8,204 nt of DNA from Planctomycetaceae bacterium (GCA_009776995.1 WRMR01000209.1:1-8204), one strand, 5' to 3'. Numbered from the stretch's first letter, positions 1-7,074 are shown. Notes: generated by a model from the letters alone, not told the origin. Program-made: numbers and translations.

Positions 1-332
1 CGGTTCCCGAAGAGGTTGTCGTTGCAGATGAGGCACCTCCGGTCAAGAAAAAAGCCGCATCCCGCAAAAAATCGTCTGTAGCGGCAGGTTCTTCCGAAGT
101 CAAAGTCAAAAAAACGACTACAAAACGTTCTCGCAGTACAAAAATCGATAATGGCGAAGCCTCACCGTCCGGGCCGGCGATGAAAGCCTTTTGGGGCGTC
201 TTCAACCCCATGATGGTGCAGGTTGCCCAATACAGTTACGCCGACGAAGCCGAAGCCCGCAAGGCCGCCGCCGACATGACGGAAAAAAAGAAGGCCCCGC
301 ACTTCGTGCAATTGATCAAAAAAGTGATCTGA
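1..332 (+). CDS. C-terminal part of a Lys/Ala-rich hypothetical protein
   Basis: This is the 3' end of an open frame entering from the left edge. The first full codon is at base 3 and the TGA stop is at 330-332, so about 109 residues are visible. The first ~55 residues are low-complexity and strongly basic (runs such as VKKKAASRKKSS and VKVKKTTTKRSRS), like a disordered nucleic-acid-binding or linker tail. The last ~50 residues change character to a compact, folded-looking segment beginning MKAFWGVFNPMMVQVAQYSY, then an Ala/Glu-rich helix, and ending KAPHFVQLIKKVI. I do not recognise the family. The mix of a histone-H1-like linker and a small globular tail suggests a DNA- or RNA-associated protein, but that is inference. 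The coding frame is supported by composition and by the shift to AT-rich non-coding sequence straight after the stop. The N-terminus, and any catalytic domain, lie outside the window. Confidence 0.72.
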   Translation, partial: VPEEVVVADEAPPVKKKAASRKKSSVAAGSSEVKVKKTTTKRSRSTKIDNGEASPSGPAMKAFWGVFNPMMVQVAQYSYADEAEARKAAADMTEKKKAPHFVQLIKKVI

Positions 333-380
333 ATTGAGGGAAGAGGCAAGAAGTAACAAATCTGTCTTTACCGGGATTTT

Positions 381-508
381 TTGCAAGCAACAGCAGCCGG
401 GAACGCAGAGAGGTCACAAAGTGACCGAACGGAGTGACCGGAGAGGGTGATTTCCATCCCAATCCGTTCACATTGCTACTCTCCGTTCCCGGCTGTTGTT
501 TCTTGCAA
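381..508. repeat. Long imperfect inverted repeat (30-bp arms) with nested hairpins
   Basis: Arms 381-410 and 479-508 are complementary at 27 of 30 positions, enclosing a 68-base loop. Inside the loop, GGTCAC (412-417) can pair with GTGACC at 421-426 or with a second GTGACC at 434-439, and GAACGGA (427-433) pairs with TCCGTTC (463-469). The element starts ~50 bases after the upstream stop and is followed by T-runs (527-532 and 535-543), so it may act as an outsized terminator. It could instead be a REP- or MITE-like palindromic element or a structured RNA. Its left arm shares the exact 13-base word AACAGCAGCCGGG with the flotillin terminator. Confidence 0.75.
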
Positions 509-554
509 TTGTTCAAAATCTCCCACTTTTTTCGTTTTTTTTTCTGCGAAACTT

Positions 555-583
555 TTGCATTCCAAGTTAAACTTGAGTAAAAT
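555..583 (+). promoter_or_regulatory. Candidate sigma70-type promoter for the flotillin gene
   Basis: TTGCAT (555-560) and TAAAAT (578-583) are separated by exactly 17 bases, a good match to -35/-10 boxes. Transcription would begin near 590, giving a leader of ~100 bases before the flotillin ATG. It lies in an AT-rich stretch immediately beyond the hairpin and T-runs that probably insulate it from the upstream gene. Confidence 0.5.
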
Positions 584-679
584 ACGGGGGATTCAATGAA
601 AATGCAAGTTGGAATTCCGTCACTCCGATTCGCTTCATTCTGTTGCTGTACTGGTTCCCACCCTTACCTTTTACCTTAC

Positions 680-684
680 AGAGG
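680..684 (+). promoter_or_regulatory. Shine-Dalgarno site that sets the flotillin start
   Basis: AGAGG lies 8 bases before the ATG at 693. The frame stays open upstream to a TTG at 609, but those 28 extra residues have no comparable site and would put an implausible hydrophilic/hydrophobic lead before the membrane anchor, so 693 is preferred. Confidence 0.55.
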
Positions 685-692
685 ATACAAAA

Positions 693-2315
693 ATGATGTT
701 TGCTCCAATTTTGTTTGCTGAAATGTCTGTTTGGACAATCCTGGTTGTGATCGCCATTTTATTGGCAATAGTTATTGTTGGTGCCCTTCTCCTGTTTGTG
801 GCCTGCTACAAACGCTGTCCAAGCAACCGTATCATGGTGATTTTCGGGAGTGGCGGCGATGGACATTCGGCCATCTGTATTCACGGTGGGGCACGGTTTA
901 TCAAGCCGATCATCCAGGATTACGCCTTTTTGAGCCTTGAGCCGATGCAGATTGAAATTCCGCTGCGCGGCGCGCTGTCGATTGAAAACATCCGCGTCAA
1001 TGTGCCGAGCGTTTTCACTGTAGCCATCGGCACGACGGAAGAGTTGATGCAAAACGCGGCCATCCGCCTCCTGGGACTCTCGAAAAAGGACATCTCGAAA
1101 CAGGCGGAAGACATTATTTTCGGCCAGCTCCGCCAGGTGATCGCGTCGATGCAGATTGAGGAAATCAACCGCGACCGGGAAACCTTCCTCAGTAATATTC
1201 AAATGTCGCTCGACCCGGAACTGCGGAAAATCGGGCTGATTCTGATTAACGTCAATATCACCGACATCACCGACGAGTCGGGTTATATCGAGGCCATTGG
1301 CCAGAAGGCGGCGTCTGAAGCGATTCAAAAGGCACGCGGGGACGTGGCCGACAACGAAAAGATGGGCGAAATCCGCGTCGCCGAAGCGGAACAGCAAAAG
1401 GCGATTCAGGTTGCCAACGCGAACAAGACCAAGATGATCGGCACGCGTGAAGCGGAACGGGAACAGGCTGTCCGTGTCGGCGAGCTCAACCGCGACCAGC
1501 AGGTGCGTCTGGCCGAGCTGGACAAGGAAACGACCGTCGGCGAGCAGTCGGCACAATTTGAGCGCGAATCGCAGGTCAAGGAAGCGGAACGGAGTATGCG
1601 TGTCCGCCTTGCGGATGCGAACGCTTCGGCGGTTGCGGGCGAAAACCTTGCCCAGGCGACCATTGCCGCGTCGCAGGCCGAACTGCAAGTGAAACGTGCG
1701 GAAGCCTATCAACTCGGCGAAACGAAGAAACGTGAGGCCGAAGCCTCCGTGCTTGCGGCGGAACACCGTGCCCGTGCGATTGCCGCCGAAGCGGAAGCGT
1801 TGCGGATTGAAGCGCAGAAACGCGCCGAACTCGAAGCACCGGCCAAGGCGCAAAAAGCGAAAACCATCGTCGAAGCCGAAGCACTTGCCGAACAACAACG
1901 CATTGAAGCCGAGGGGGAAGCCAAGGCGATTTTCGCGAAACTCGAAGCGGAAGCCCGCGGTCAGTACGAAATTTTGGCCAAAAAGGGCGATGGCTTGCAA
2001 CGGATCATCGACGCCTGCGGCGGTGCAAAAGACGCTTTCCAACTGCTGTTACTTGAGCATTTCGACAATCTGGTCGAAGCCTCGGCGCAGGCGATTTCCA
2101 ATATCAAATTCGACAAGATCGTCGTGTGGGACGGCGGCCAGTCGGGCGATTCCGGCACAACCGCCACTGCCCAGTGGTTGCACAATATGGCGAAAACCCT
2201 GCCCCCGATGATGCAGGTGATGAAAGAAATCGGCGGCGTTGACATTCCTGAAACGCTGACGACTTTTTCAGCGGCAGATTCCTCCAAGACGGATTCGCCG
2301 GAAAAAGAGCAGTAG
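693..2315 (+). CDS. Flotillin family (SPFH/Band 7) membrane-scaffold protein
   Basis: The product is 540 aa, close to the usual 500-550 aa of bacterial flotillins (FloT/YqiK type). A hydrophobic membrane segment at about residues 13-40 (VWTILVVIAILLAIVIVGAL) is followed by a basic patch and an SPFH/Band 7 domain at about 44-200, ending NVNITDITDE. A very long Ala/Glu/Arg-rich coiled coil (about 200-430) contains the repeated AEAE-type heptads typical of flotillins. The C-terminal flotillin region includes KKGDG (near 430), KIVVWDGGQ (near 474) and a LPPMMQVMKEIGG stretch. Flotillins oligomerise in the cytoplasmic membrane, organising ordered microdomains and affecting fluidity, secretion and signalling. 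No NfeD-like partner gene is adjacent, although bacterial flotillins often have one. The gene is flanked by its own promoter and terminator and so is probably monocistronic. The family assignment is firm; the cellular role here is inferred. Confidence 0.95.
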   Translation: MMFAPILFAEMSVWTILVVIAILLAIVIVGALLLFVACYKRCPSNRIMVIFGSGGDGHSAICIHGGARFIKPIIQDYAFLSLEPMQIEIPLRGALSIENIRVNVPSVFTVAIGTTEELMQNAAIRLLGLSKKDISKQAEDIIFGQLRQVIASMQIEEINRDRETFLSNIQMSLDPELRKIGLILINVNITDITDESGYIEAIGQKAASEAIQKARGDVADNEKMGEIRVAEAEQQKAIQVANANKTKMIGTREAEREQAVRVGELNRDQQVRLAELDKETTVGEQSAQFERESQVKEAERSMRVRLADANASAVAGENLAQATIAASQAELQVKRAEAYQLGETKKREAEASVLAAEHRARAIAAEAEALRIEAQKRAELEAPAKAQKAKTIVEAEALAEQQRIEAEGEAKAIFAKLEAEARGQYEILAKKGDGLQRIIDACGGAKDAFQLLLLEHFDNLVEASAQAISNIKFDKIVVWDGGQSGDSGTTATAQWLHNMAKTLPPMMQVMKEIGGVDIPETLTTFSAADSSKTDSPEKEQ

Positions 2316-2348
2316 AGCTGCCCCACCAATCATACTTTTGTAAACAGC

Positions 2349-2385
2349 AGCCGGGTACGAAGCACTGCGTCCCGGGCTCTTTTTA
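2349..2385 (+). terminator. Intrinsic terminator of the flotillin gene
   Basis: About 33 bases after the flotillin stop, AGCC/GGG/ACG (2349-2359) pairs with CGT/CCC/GGCT (2368-2378). The stem has 10 base pairs with two single-base bulges and an 8-base loop, and is followed directly by a short T-run (2380-2384). The upstream flank contains AACAGCAGCCGGG, also found in the large inverted repeat at 389-401. Confidence 0.8.
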
Positions 2386-2418
2386 TACTGTCGAACGCCA
2401 TTTGGCTGGCATTCATTT

Positions 2419-2500
2419 CGTGGCCTTTGTGAAAAGCTTTGTGGCCTTTGTGTTAAAAGATTTCAACACAAAGATCACAAAGGAGTACACAAAGCTCACA
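2419..2500. repeat. Interspersed CTTTGTG/CACAAAG inverted repeat
   Basis: The left arm 2419-2454 has three CTTTGTG units spaced 12 and 9 bases apart. The right arm 2465-2500 carries the mirrored CACAAAG units. The arms are complementary at 27 of 36 positions around a 10-base spacer. Read as protein, either strand gives the low-information phrase NTKxTK/FVxFV, which I recall as a frequent spurious annotation in Planctomycetota, Verrucomicrobiota and other phyla. It is therefore best seen as a dispersed intergenic repeat, not a gene. Its position between two convergent genes would allow a secondary role as a bidirectional transcription stop. Confidence 0.75.
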
Positions 2501-2596
2501 GACAGAAATGCAAAGTCCGTGGCATTGTACGGTATAGGTTTGCTCAATCTCACGACAGCGGCTCGGATTGATCGAACAACTTTTTTGCGCGACTCC

Positions 2597-4036
2597 TTAT
2601 CTGGTTGGGAAATCCGCAATTTCACCCAACGGACGGGAATTGTCCTGCAGGTTTTTCTTGTATGCCTCAAGCAACCCCTCCAATTGCTTCACAATTTCAG
2701 AATGTTGATCGCTCAGGTCGGTGGTTTCCGCAATGTCGGATTCCAGGTGATAGAGCCGGGAATGTTCGTATTGGACATTTCGGTTGTTCATTGTTTCCGG
2801 GTTGAGTTCCGTGTAACTGCCCGGCAGGAACAGTTTCCACGGACCGTGCCGGACAACCTGTCTGTTGTAAAAATAGGTGTCACGCGGCGACTGCTCAATG
2901 GCACCCGAAAAATAATCCCAGGCTTCCACGCCGTCCATCACGCGATCATCAGGCACTTTGCCGCCGCAAAGTCGTGCAATCGTCGGGAACAGGTCGATGG
3001 AACAAATCATCTCTTCCGCGACCGAACCGGCCTTGATCTTGCCTGGATATCGCATCAGGCACGGAACCCGATGGCCGCCGTCGTATTTGGTTGACTTGCC
3101 GTCGCGGAGTGGCAATGCGCTTCCGCCATGCTCCTTCATGATCAGCCACGGGCCGTTATCCGTCGTGAAAATCACCCAGGTTTTCTCATCCAAGCCGCAA
3201 TCCTCAATCGCTTGCAGGATTTGGCCGACACTCCAGTCGATTTCCTGAATGACATCGCCATAAAGACCGCGTTCGGACTTCCCCGCAAAATCGGGATGCA
3301 CATAAAGCGGAACATGCGGCATTGTGTGCGGGACGTAGAGGAAAAACGGCTTTTCGCGATTTCGTTGGATAAAGTCGATCGCCTGTTCCGTGTAGCGACG
3401 GGTCAGAAAACGCTGATCGGGCTCGGTTTCGATGATCGTTTCCCCGTCATAGAGCGGCAACGGCGGGTAAGGATGATTGGGGTTGGCCTTGCCCTCGGGA
3501 CCGTTCCACATGTCATTGGAATACGGCAGTCCGAAATATTCGTCAAAGCCTTGCCGTGTCGGCAGGAACGGCTTGGCGTCGCCGAGGTGCCATTTGCCGA
3601 CACAAGCGGTCGTGTAACCCTGCTCTTTGAGCATCTCGGCGATTGTGATTTCATTCGGATGCAACCCATTGGGGCCTGGCCCGGCGTTTTCACCGCGTGT
3701 CGGGAAGAACACAAACCCATCAATCCCGACCCGTTGCGGATAGCAACCGGTCATCAGCGAAGCACGCGAAGGCGAGCAAACCGCCGCACCGACGTAAAAA
3801 CTCGTGAACCGCCGCCCTTCCCGGGCAAGGCGATCAAGATTCGGCGTTTCCAATCCTTGCGCGCCGTAAACGCCGACATCGGCATAGCCCTGGTCGTCAG
3901 TGAAAATGATCACGATATTGGGGCGTTCCGGGAAGTCAGATTGCCCGAAAGTCACGGAGACCATTGCCGGGAACATCAACGCGAGTGCAAGCGGCAGGGG
4001 AAAAAACAAACGCGAATGTGTCAGTCGTCGTGGCAT
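2597..4036 (-). CDS. Secreted sulfatase, S1 family, arylsulfatase A-like
   Basis: The product is 479 aa from the ATG at 4034-4036, with AGGA nine bases upstream. A TTG 72 bases further upstream would bury the signal peptide. Residues 1-31 form a signal peptide: basic MPRRLTHSRL, a hydrophobic core, then VSVTFGQ. The mature part starts PNIVIIFTDDQGYAD, with metal-binding DD at 47-48. The CSPSR motif at 87-91 matches the CxPSR sulfatase signature, in which Cys87 is converted to formylglycine. GKWHLG (Lys148, His150), PHTMPHVPL (His237), TTDNG (Asp293, Asn294) and GKSTKYDGG (Lys314) supply the remaining active-site set. All key residues of an active S1 enzyme are present. It should hydrolyse sulfate esters outside the cytoplasm, probably on sulfated glycans; the exact substrate cannot be read from sequence. 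No glycoside hydrolase, SusC/D-like or anaerobic maturase gene is adjacent, so it is an isolated sulfatase gene. It is convergent with flotillin. Confidence 0.95.
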   Translation of the reverse strand: MPRRLTHSRLFFPLPLALALMFPAMVSVTFGQSDFPERPNIVIIFTDDQGYADVGVYGAQGLETPNLDRLAREGRRFTSFYVGAAVCSPSRASLMTGCYPQRVGIDGFVFFPTRGENAGPGPNGLHPNEITIAEMLKEQGYTTACVGKWHLGDAKPFLPTRQGFDEYFGLPYSNDMWNGPEGKANPNHPYPPLPLYDGETIIETEPDQRFLTRRYTEQAIDFIQRNREKPFFLYVPHTMPHVPLYVHPDFAGKSERGLYGDVIQEIDWSVGQILQAIEDCGLDEKTWVIFTTDNGPWLIMKEHGGSALPLRDGKSTKYDGGHRVPCLMRYPGKIKAGSVAEEMICSIDLFPTIARLCGGKVPDDRVMDGVEAWDYFSGAIEQSPRDTYFYNRQVVRHGPWKLFLPGSYTELNPETMNNRNVQYEHSRLYHLESDIAETTDLSDQHSEIVKQLEGLLEAYKKNLQDNSRPLGEIADFPTR

Positions 4037-4230
4037 GGCAAACTGTCCTGGTGAAGGATTGGTCGGAAAAGGTCCACGTAACAAGCCCATATTTTCGCAC
4101 AGATGCAACAGAAATACAATGGTGGACTCTCAGAAAAAAATCGCGTAACCGGAGTCCGGAACACAAGCGTGGAAAAAGCATGGCGGTTACAGCATGAACG
4201 CAGCGGTGTTCCATACCATGACCTGTGCAT

Positions 4231-4260
4231 AAAAAAACTCCCATGTTGATCACATGGGAG
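4231..4260 (-). terminator. Strong intrinsic terminator of the polysaccharide export gene
   Basis: Read on the minus strand, a perfect 9-bp stem (CTCCCATGT / ACATGGGAG; 4252-4260 with 4238-4246) with a 5-base loop is followed at once by seven T residues (4231-4237). It lies ~50 bases past the export-gene stop. It separates that gene from the sulfatase downstream, making co-transcription of the two unlikely. The remaining spacer 4037-4230 holds only the sulfatase leader; I see no clear promoter in it. Confidence 0.9.
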
Positions 4261-4308
4261 AAAGAGTCTTGGGTTTTCAGTCAGGAAAAGAGAATCAATC
4301 CGCTTCAT

Positions 4309-5592
4309 TCAGTTCCACAGGGATTGCAGGTCAAGTCGCAGGCTGAACGTACTCAGGATCATATTGAACACGACTTCCGACGGTGTGTATTCCAGCATGA
4401 TCAAGTCGTTCGGCTGGATCAAAATCCGTTCGCTCGGGTCGGTCAGACCCCGTTTCATATCGATTCGAATTGCCCGCTGATAGCCGTTGACTTCGCGGAT
4501 GACCAGCAGTCGTGTCGGGGGAATGATATTCCCAATACTGGAACCTCTCATGCTTGTTCCGCCTGCGGCAACGGCAACAGAGCCACCGGCCATCGACATG
4601 GCAGAAAACACATCCAGGTCGAAGTCCCGCGGAATCGGATACATGCCGCCCTGGAGCATTCCGCCGGTGTAAAAGACTTCGGCTTCCCGTGATTGAATGA
4701 CCACGACATCCCCGTCTTTGAGAATAATGTCATCCTGCGTCAATTCGGGAAGAGCCTGACCCGGCCTGACCCGAAGCGGAATCCGCACGATGTTCGGATT
4801 GCCGTTGACGTAGGGAGAACTCCCGTTGGTGTTATTACTCTTGCTGATGATCATATCCGAACCGACTACGTCATCAAAACCGCCCCGCAAAATGATGATT
4901 TCATTTTTCGCCATCATGCTCGGCATACCACCGGTCTTGTTCAGGGCATTGAGAACGTCGTTTTGACCGGCCCAGAGGTCCAGCGTCTTGGCCGTCCCGC
5001 GATCTTCGTTGCCAACAAAGGAAACGCCTTTGCCCTGCGTCGAACTGTTGTAACTATAACGCATGTCGTCGGCCCGAACATCCTCGCGAATCACGACGAC
5101 GTGATAGGTTCGCGGACGAATCAGTGAAACGGTGATGACGGCATCCGTCCCCAAAATTCGCGTGACCTCGACGTAAGCCCGATAGATCAGGCTATTCGTT
5201 TCCATGAGGGTCAACCCCTCGACATTGAGCGAATGGAGCATTTTCGGCAGTGCGATCGTGCCGTCATCGCGTACGGTAAATGGATATCCCGACGCGGGCG
5301 GCAAATTCGTCGTGGGATCCGGAGTGTGAACCGGGATAGATTGGTTCTCCGTTCCCGTAATGGATTCGATGTAAATTCCCAATGTATCACCGGGTGCCAG
5401 TCGATAGGCATCCATCGGGTCCTGGCGAAGCACGATGGGATTGATGTTTTCCATGGTATATCTCGTTTTGTGGCGGGTATTTTCAAACCCCCGTGGCGAG
5501 ATGGTCTCACTGTTTGGGACACTTGTACAACCTGCTATGGTCACCATAACCAGCATTCCCGCCAGACAACGGCTCATAAGTCCAGCTCTCAT
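4309..5592 (-). CDS. Polysaccharide biosynthesis/export lipoprotein (Wza-like, two SLBB domains)
   Basis: The product is 427 aa, starting at the ATG at 5590-5592 with a purine-rich GGAAG ribosome site about seven bases upstream. The N-terminus is a lipoprotein signal: Met-Arg start, a hydrophobic run, and lipobox IAGC with the lipidated Cys at residue 22. A poly-export (Wza) domain follows at about 61-158, beginning DAYRLAPGDTLGIYI and including FTVRDDGTIALP. Two SLBB-type segments lie at about 160-300 (DVLNALNKTGGMPSM) and 304-402 (VFYTGGMLQGGMYPIPRD). The extreme C-terminus (EYTPSEVVFNMIL) resembles the membrane-proximal tail of Wza-type channels. Such proteins form outer-membrane or periplasmic channels for capsule or exopolysaccharide. 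No Wzc kinase, flippase, polymerase or glycosyltransferase gene is nearby, so this is an orphan export component. The gene has its own terminator and a long AT-rich leader region. Family assignment is firm; the polymer exported is unknown. Confidence 0.93.
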   Translation of the reverse strand: MRAGLMSRCLAGMLVMVTIAGCTSVPNSETISPRGFENTRHKTRYTMENINPIVLRQDPMDAYRLAPGDTLGIYIESITGTENQSIPVHTPDPTTNLPPASGYPFTVRDDGTIALPKMLHSLNVEGLTLMETNSLIYRAYVEVTRILGTDAVITVSLIRPRTYHVVVIREDVRADDMRYSYNSSTQGKGVSFVGNEDRGTAKTLDLWAGQNDVLNALNKTGGMPSMMAKNEIIILRGGFDDVVGSDMIISKSNNTNGSSPYVNGNPNIVRIPLRVRPGQALPELTQDDIILKDGDVVVIQSREAEVFYTGGMLQGGMYPIPRDFDLDVFSAMSMAGGSVAVAAGGTSMRGSSIGNIIPPTRLLVIREVNGYQRAIRIDMKRGLTDPSERILIQPNDLIMLEYTPSEVVFNMILSTFSLRLDLQSLWN

Positions 5593-5975
5593 TTGTGGCT
5601 TCCTTCCTCTATTTCCTGTTTAGCGTAACCCGAAAAACGCTTTAATCCGAGATGATGCAATTTTCATGACTTAACAGTCATGATCGCAAAATCTCATCAA
5701 ATGATTACACTAATTACCTGCATCATATTCACCAAGACGCGCATGATACAGATAATCGATAAATCTGTTAAACGCTAAATCGGTATTACAAGACGCAAGA
5801 CTCGATTATTTGTAAGAATTCGCCTGAAAAGGACAGAAAAATCCCCGATAAATGCCGGAATAATCATAATAACCGGCAATATTTGCCTATTTTCCACATT
5901 TTGTCAATCACCAATCTGTTCGAACAATGCGGTTGACGGGTTCAAATAGAGACGAAAAGCTCACAAGATAGAAAT
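5593..5975. other. AT-rich intergenic spacer with several palindromes, no gene seen
   Basis: This 383-base spacer lies between the miaA stop and the export-gene start, both on the minus strand. It is AT-rich and lacks a convincing reading frame. It holds ATGATGCA (5652-5659) mirrored by TGCATCAT (5719-5726), a perfect 7-bp hairpin at 5664-5683, a TGCCGG/CCGGCA stem (5853-5858 with 5873-5878), and the 10-base palindrome TGTTCGAACA (5917-5926) enclosed by GTCAA/TTGAC arms (5903-5907 and 5933-5937). The TGCCGG stem lies downstream of miaA on the minus strand and runs into TTTATC, so it may be a weak miaA terminator. No promoter for the export gene stands out. Confidence 0.5.
5664..5683. promoter_or_regulatory. 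Palindrome upstream of the export gene, possible operator
   Basis: TCATGAC (5664-5670) and GTCATGA (5677-5683) form a perfect 7-bp inverted repeat with a 6-base spacer, 72 bases upstream of the export-gene ATG. Half-sites of 7 bp with a short spacer suit a dimeric regulator. A hairpin role in the leader RNA is equally possible. No protein can be named. Confidence 0.35.
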
Positions 5976-6941
5976 TTACATAAAAAGAAATTTTACTTGC
6001 TCAACAATTTGCGTTTTCGTTGTTTTGGGTGGAATCGGGAAAAATTGACATTCTTCAATGCTACGAAACCAGGTCATTTGGCGTTTTGCAAATTGACGCG
6101 TGTTTTGTTTGATCAATTCCACCGTGGCATGGAGCGACATTTTTTTGTCGAGATAATCAAAAAGTTCTTTGTACCCCAAGGCTTGCGCCGCAGTTTGGCT
6201 GATTGGAAGAAAGCGTTTGGTCAATTGTTGGACTTCATCAAGGAAGCCGTTATCGATCAGAAAATCAACACGACGGTTGATACGGTCGTACAATTCTTCA
6301 CGAGGCCAGTCGAGTACGACCACCTTGCACCGGGACGCCGGTGCCGGCTGGTCGAATTGTTTTTGCCACTCGCTGATCGGAATGCCTGAATTACGGAAGA
6401 CCTCAATCGCCCGAATCAGACGTTTGGTGTCGTTCGGGTGCAACCGTTCCGCAGAAGCGGGATCAATTTTTTTCAACTCCTTATGCAAAAAACCCGGGGA
6501 AGACTTTTGAGATTTCGCATGAAGCTCTTTTCGTAATCTTGGATCGGCAGGTGGCCCGGCGAAAATTCCCCGGAGCATGGCCTTCAAGTAGAGCGGCGAG
6601 CCACCGACAAATAAAACCTTGAGACCGCGTCGTTTAATGTCACGAATGGCCTCATACGCTCCCGTGACATATTGGGCAAGACTGTAATCTTCACTGGGGT
6701 CAACCACATCGATCATGTGATGTCGGACGATCATTCGTTCTTCATCTGTCGGCTTTGCCGTTCCGACATCAAGTTCACGATAGACGGCCATGGAGTCAAG
6801 CGAAATGATTTCCGCTTCCAATTCTTCCGCCAAAGCAATGCCGACACTGGTTTTACCGCTTGCGGTCGGGCCAGTCAGATACCAACAATCCCAACCAGGA
6901 TTGTCAGGTTTTTGAAACTTGGTATCTTGAGATTTTGGCAT
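5976..6941 (-). CDS. miaA: tRNA dimethylallyltransferase MiaA
   Basis: The product is 321 aa from the ATG at 6939-6941, near the usual 300-320 aa. MiaA transfers a dimethylallyl group from dimethylallyl diphosphate to N6 of adenosine 37 in tRNAs reading codons that start with U, the first step toward ms2i6A. Visible motifs are the P-loop GPTASGKT (24-31), DSMAVYREL (49-57) including the catalytic-type Asp-Ser, GTAKP (60-64), HHMID (74-78), GGSPLYLKA (113-121; the family's GGTGLY motif varied), HPNDTKRLIRAIEV (168-181) and TRQFAKRQMTWFR (281-293). The frame stays open to an ATG at 7022, adding 27 residues rich in Cys/His that MiaA proteins do not normally carry. Neither start has a clear ribosome site. 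A candidate promoter whose start point falls near 7020 favours 6941. It is not next to hfq or mutL as in enterobacteria, and the spacing suggests it is transcribed alone. Confidence 0.95.
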   Translation of the reverse strand: MPKSQDTKFQKPDNPGWDCWYLTGPTASGKTSVGIALAEELEAEIISLDSMAVYRELDVGTAKPTDEERMIVRHHMIDVVDPSEDYSLAQYVTGAYEAIRDIKRRGLKVLFVGGSPLYLKAMLRGIFAGPPADPRLRKELHAKSQKSSPGFLHKELKKIDPASAERLHPNDTKRLIRAIEVFRNSGIPISEWQKQFDQPAPASRCKVVVLDWPREELYDRINRRVDFLIDNGFLDEVQQLTKRFLPISQTAAQALGYKELFDYLDKKMSLHATVELIKQNTRQFAKRQMTWFRSIEECQFFPIPPKTTKTQIVEQVKFLFM

Positions 6942-7027
6942 GTGACGGACCAGGGAAATCAAACAAATAACAAAGTGTTGTTGTTCATAACATGTGGTTG
7001 ATGTTGACTTATTGCCTGCCATATCCG

Positions 7028-7056
7028 AATATGACTTAATTTTGTTATTTTATCAA
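7028..7056 (-). promoter_or_regulatory. Candidate miaA promoter
   Basis: On the minus strand, TTGATA (7051-7056) and CATATT (7028-7033) are 17 bases apart. The -35 box is good and the -10 box fair. Transcription would start around 7020, giving an ~80-base leader to the ATG at 6941 and leaving no leader for the longer start at 7022. Confidence 0.35.
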
Positions 7057-7074
7057 AAATTGCAGGAAAATCAA

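Noticed and set aside
759..2042. 427-aa open frame on the minus strand opposite flotillin
   Set aside because: It is a compositional shadow: the GC-rich third positions of the flotillin coiled coil keep the opposite strand open. Its product is Phe/Arg/Leu-rich without any domain, and the + strand gene is certain.
2402..3094. 230-aa + frame starting in the CTTTGTG repeat
   Set aside because: Its start is repeat-derived (FVAFV...NTKITK) and the rest is antisense to the sulfatase 3' end.
3128..4054. 308-aa open frame on the + strand opposite the sulfatase
   Set aside because: The minus-strand sulfatase has all active-site motifs and a signal peptide. The + frame has no recognisable motif and covers the same bases.
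4150..4165. Small CCGG-AGT-CCGG dyad between sulfatase and export genes
   Set aside because: The stem is only 4-5 bp with a 3-base loop and no adjacent T-run on the relevant strand; it is probably chance.
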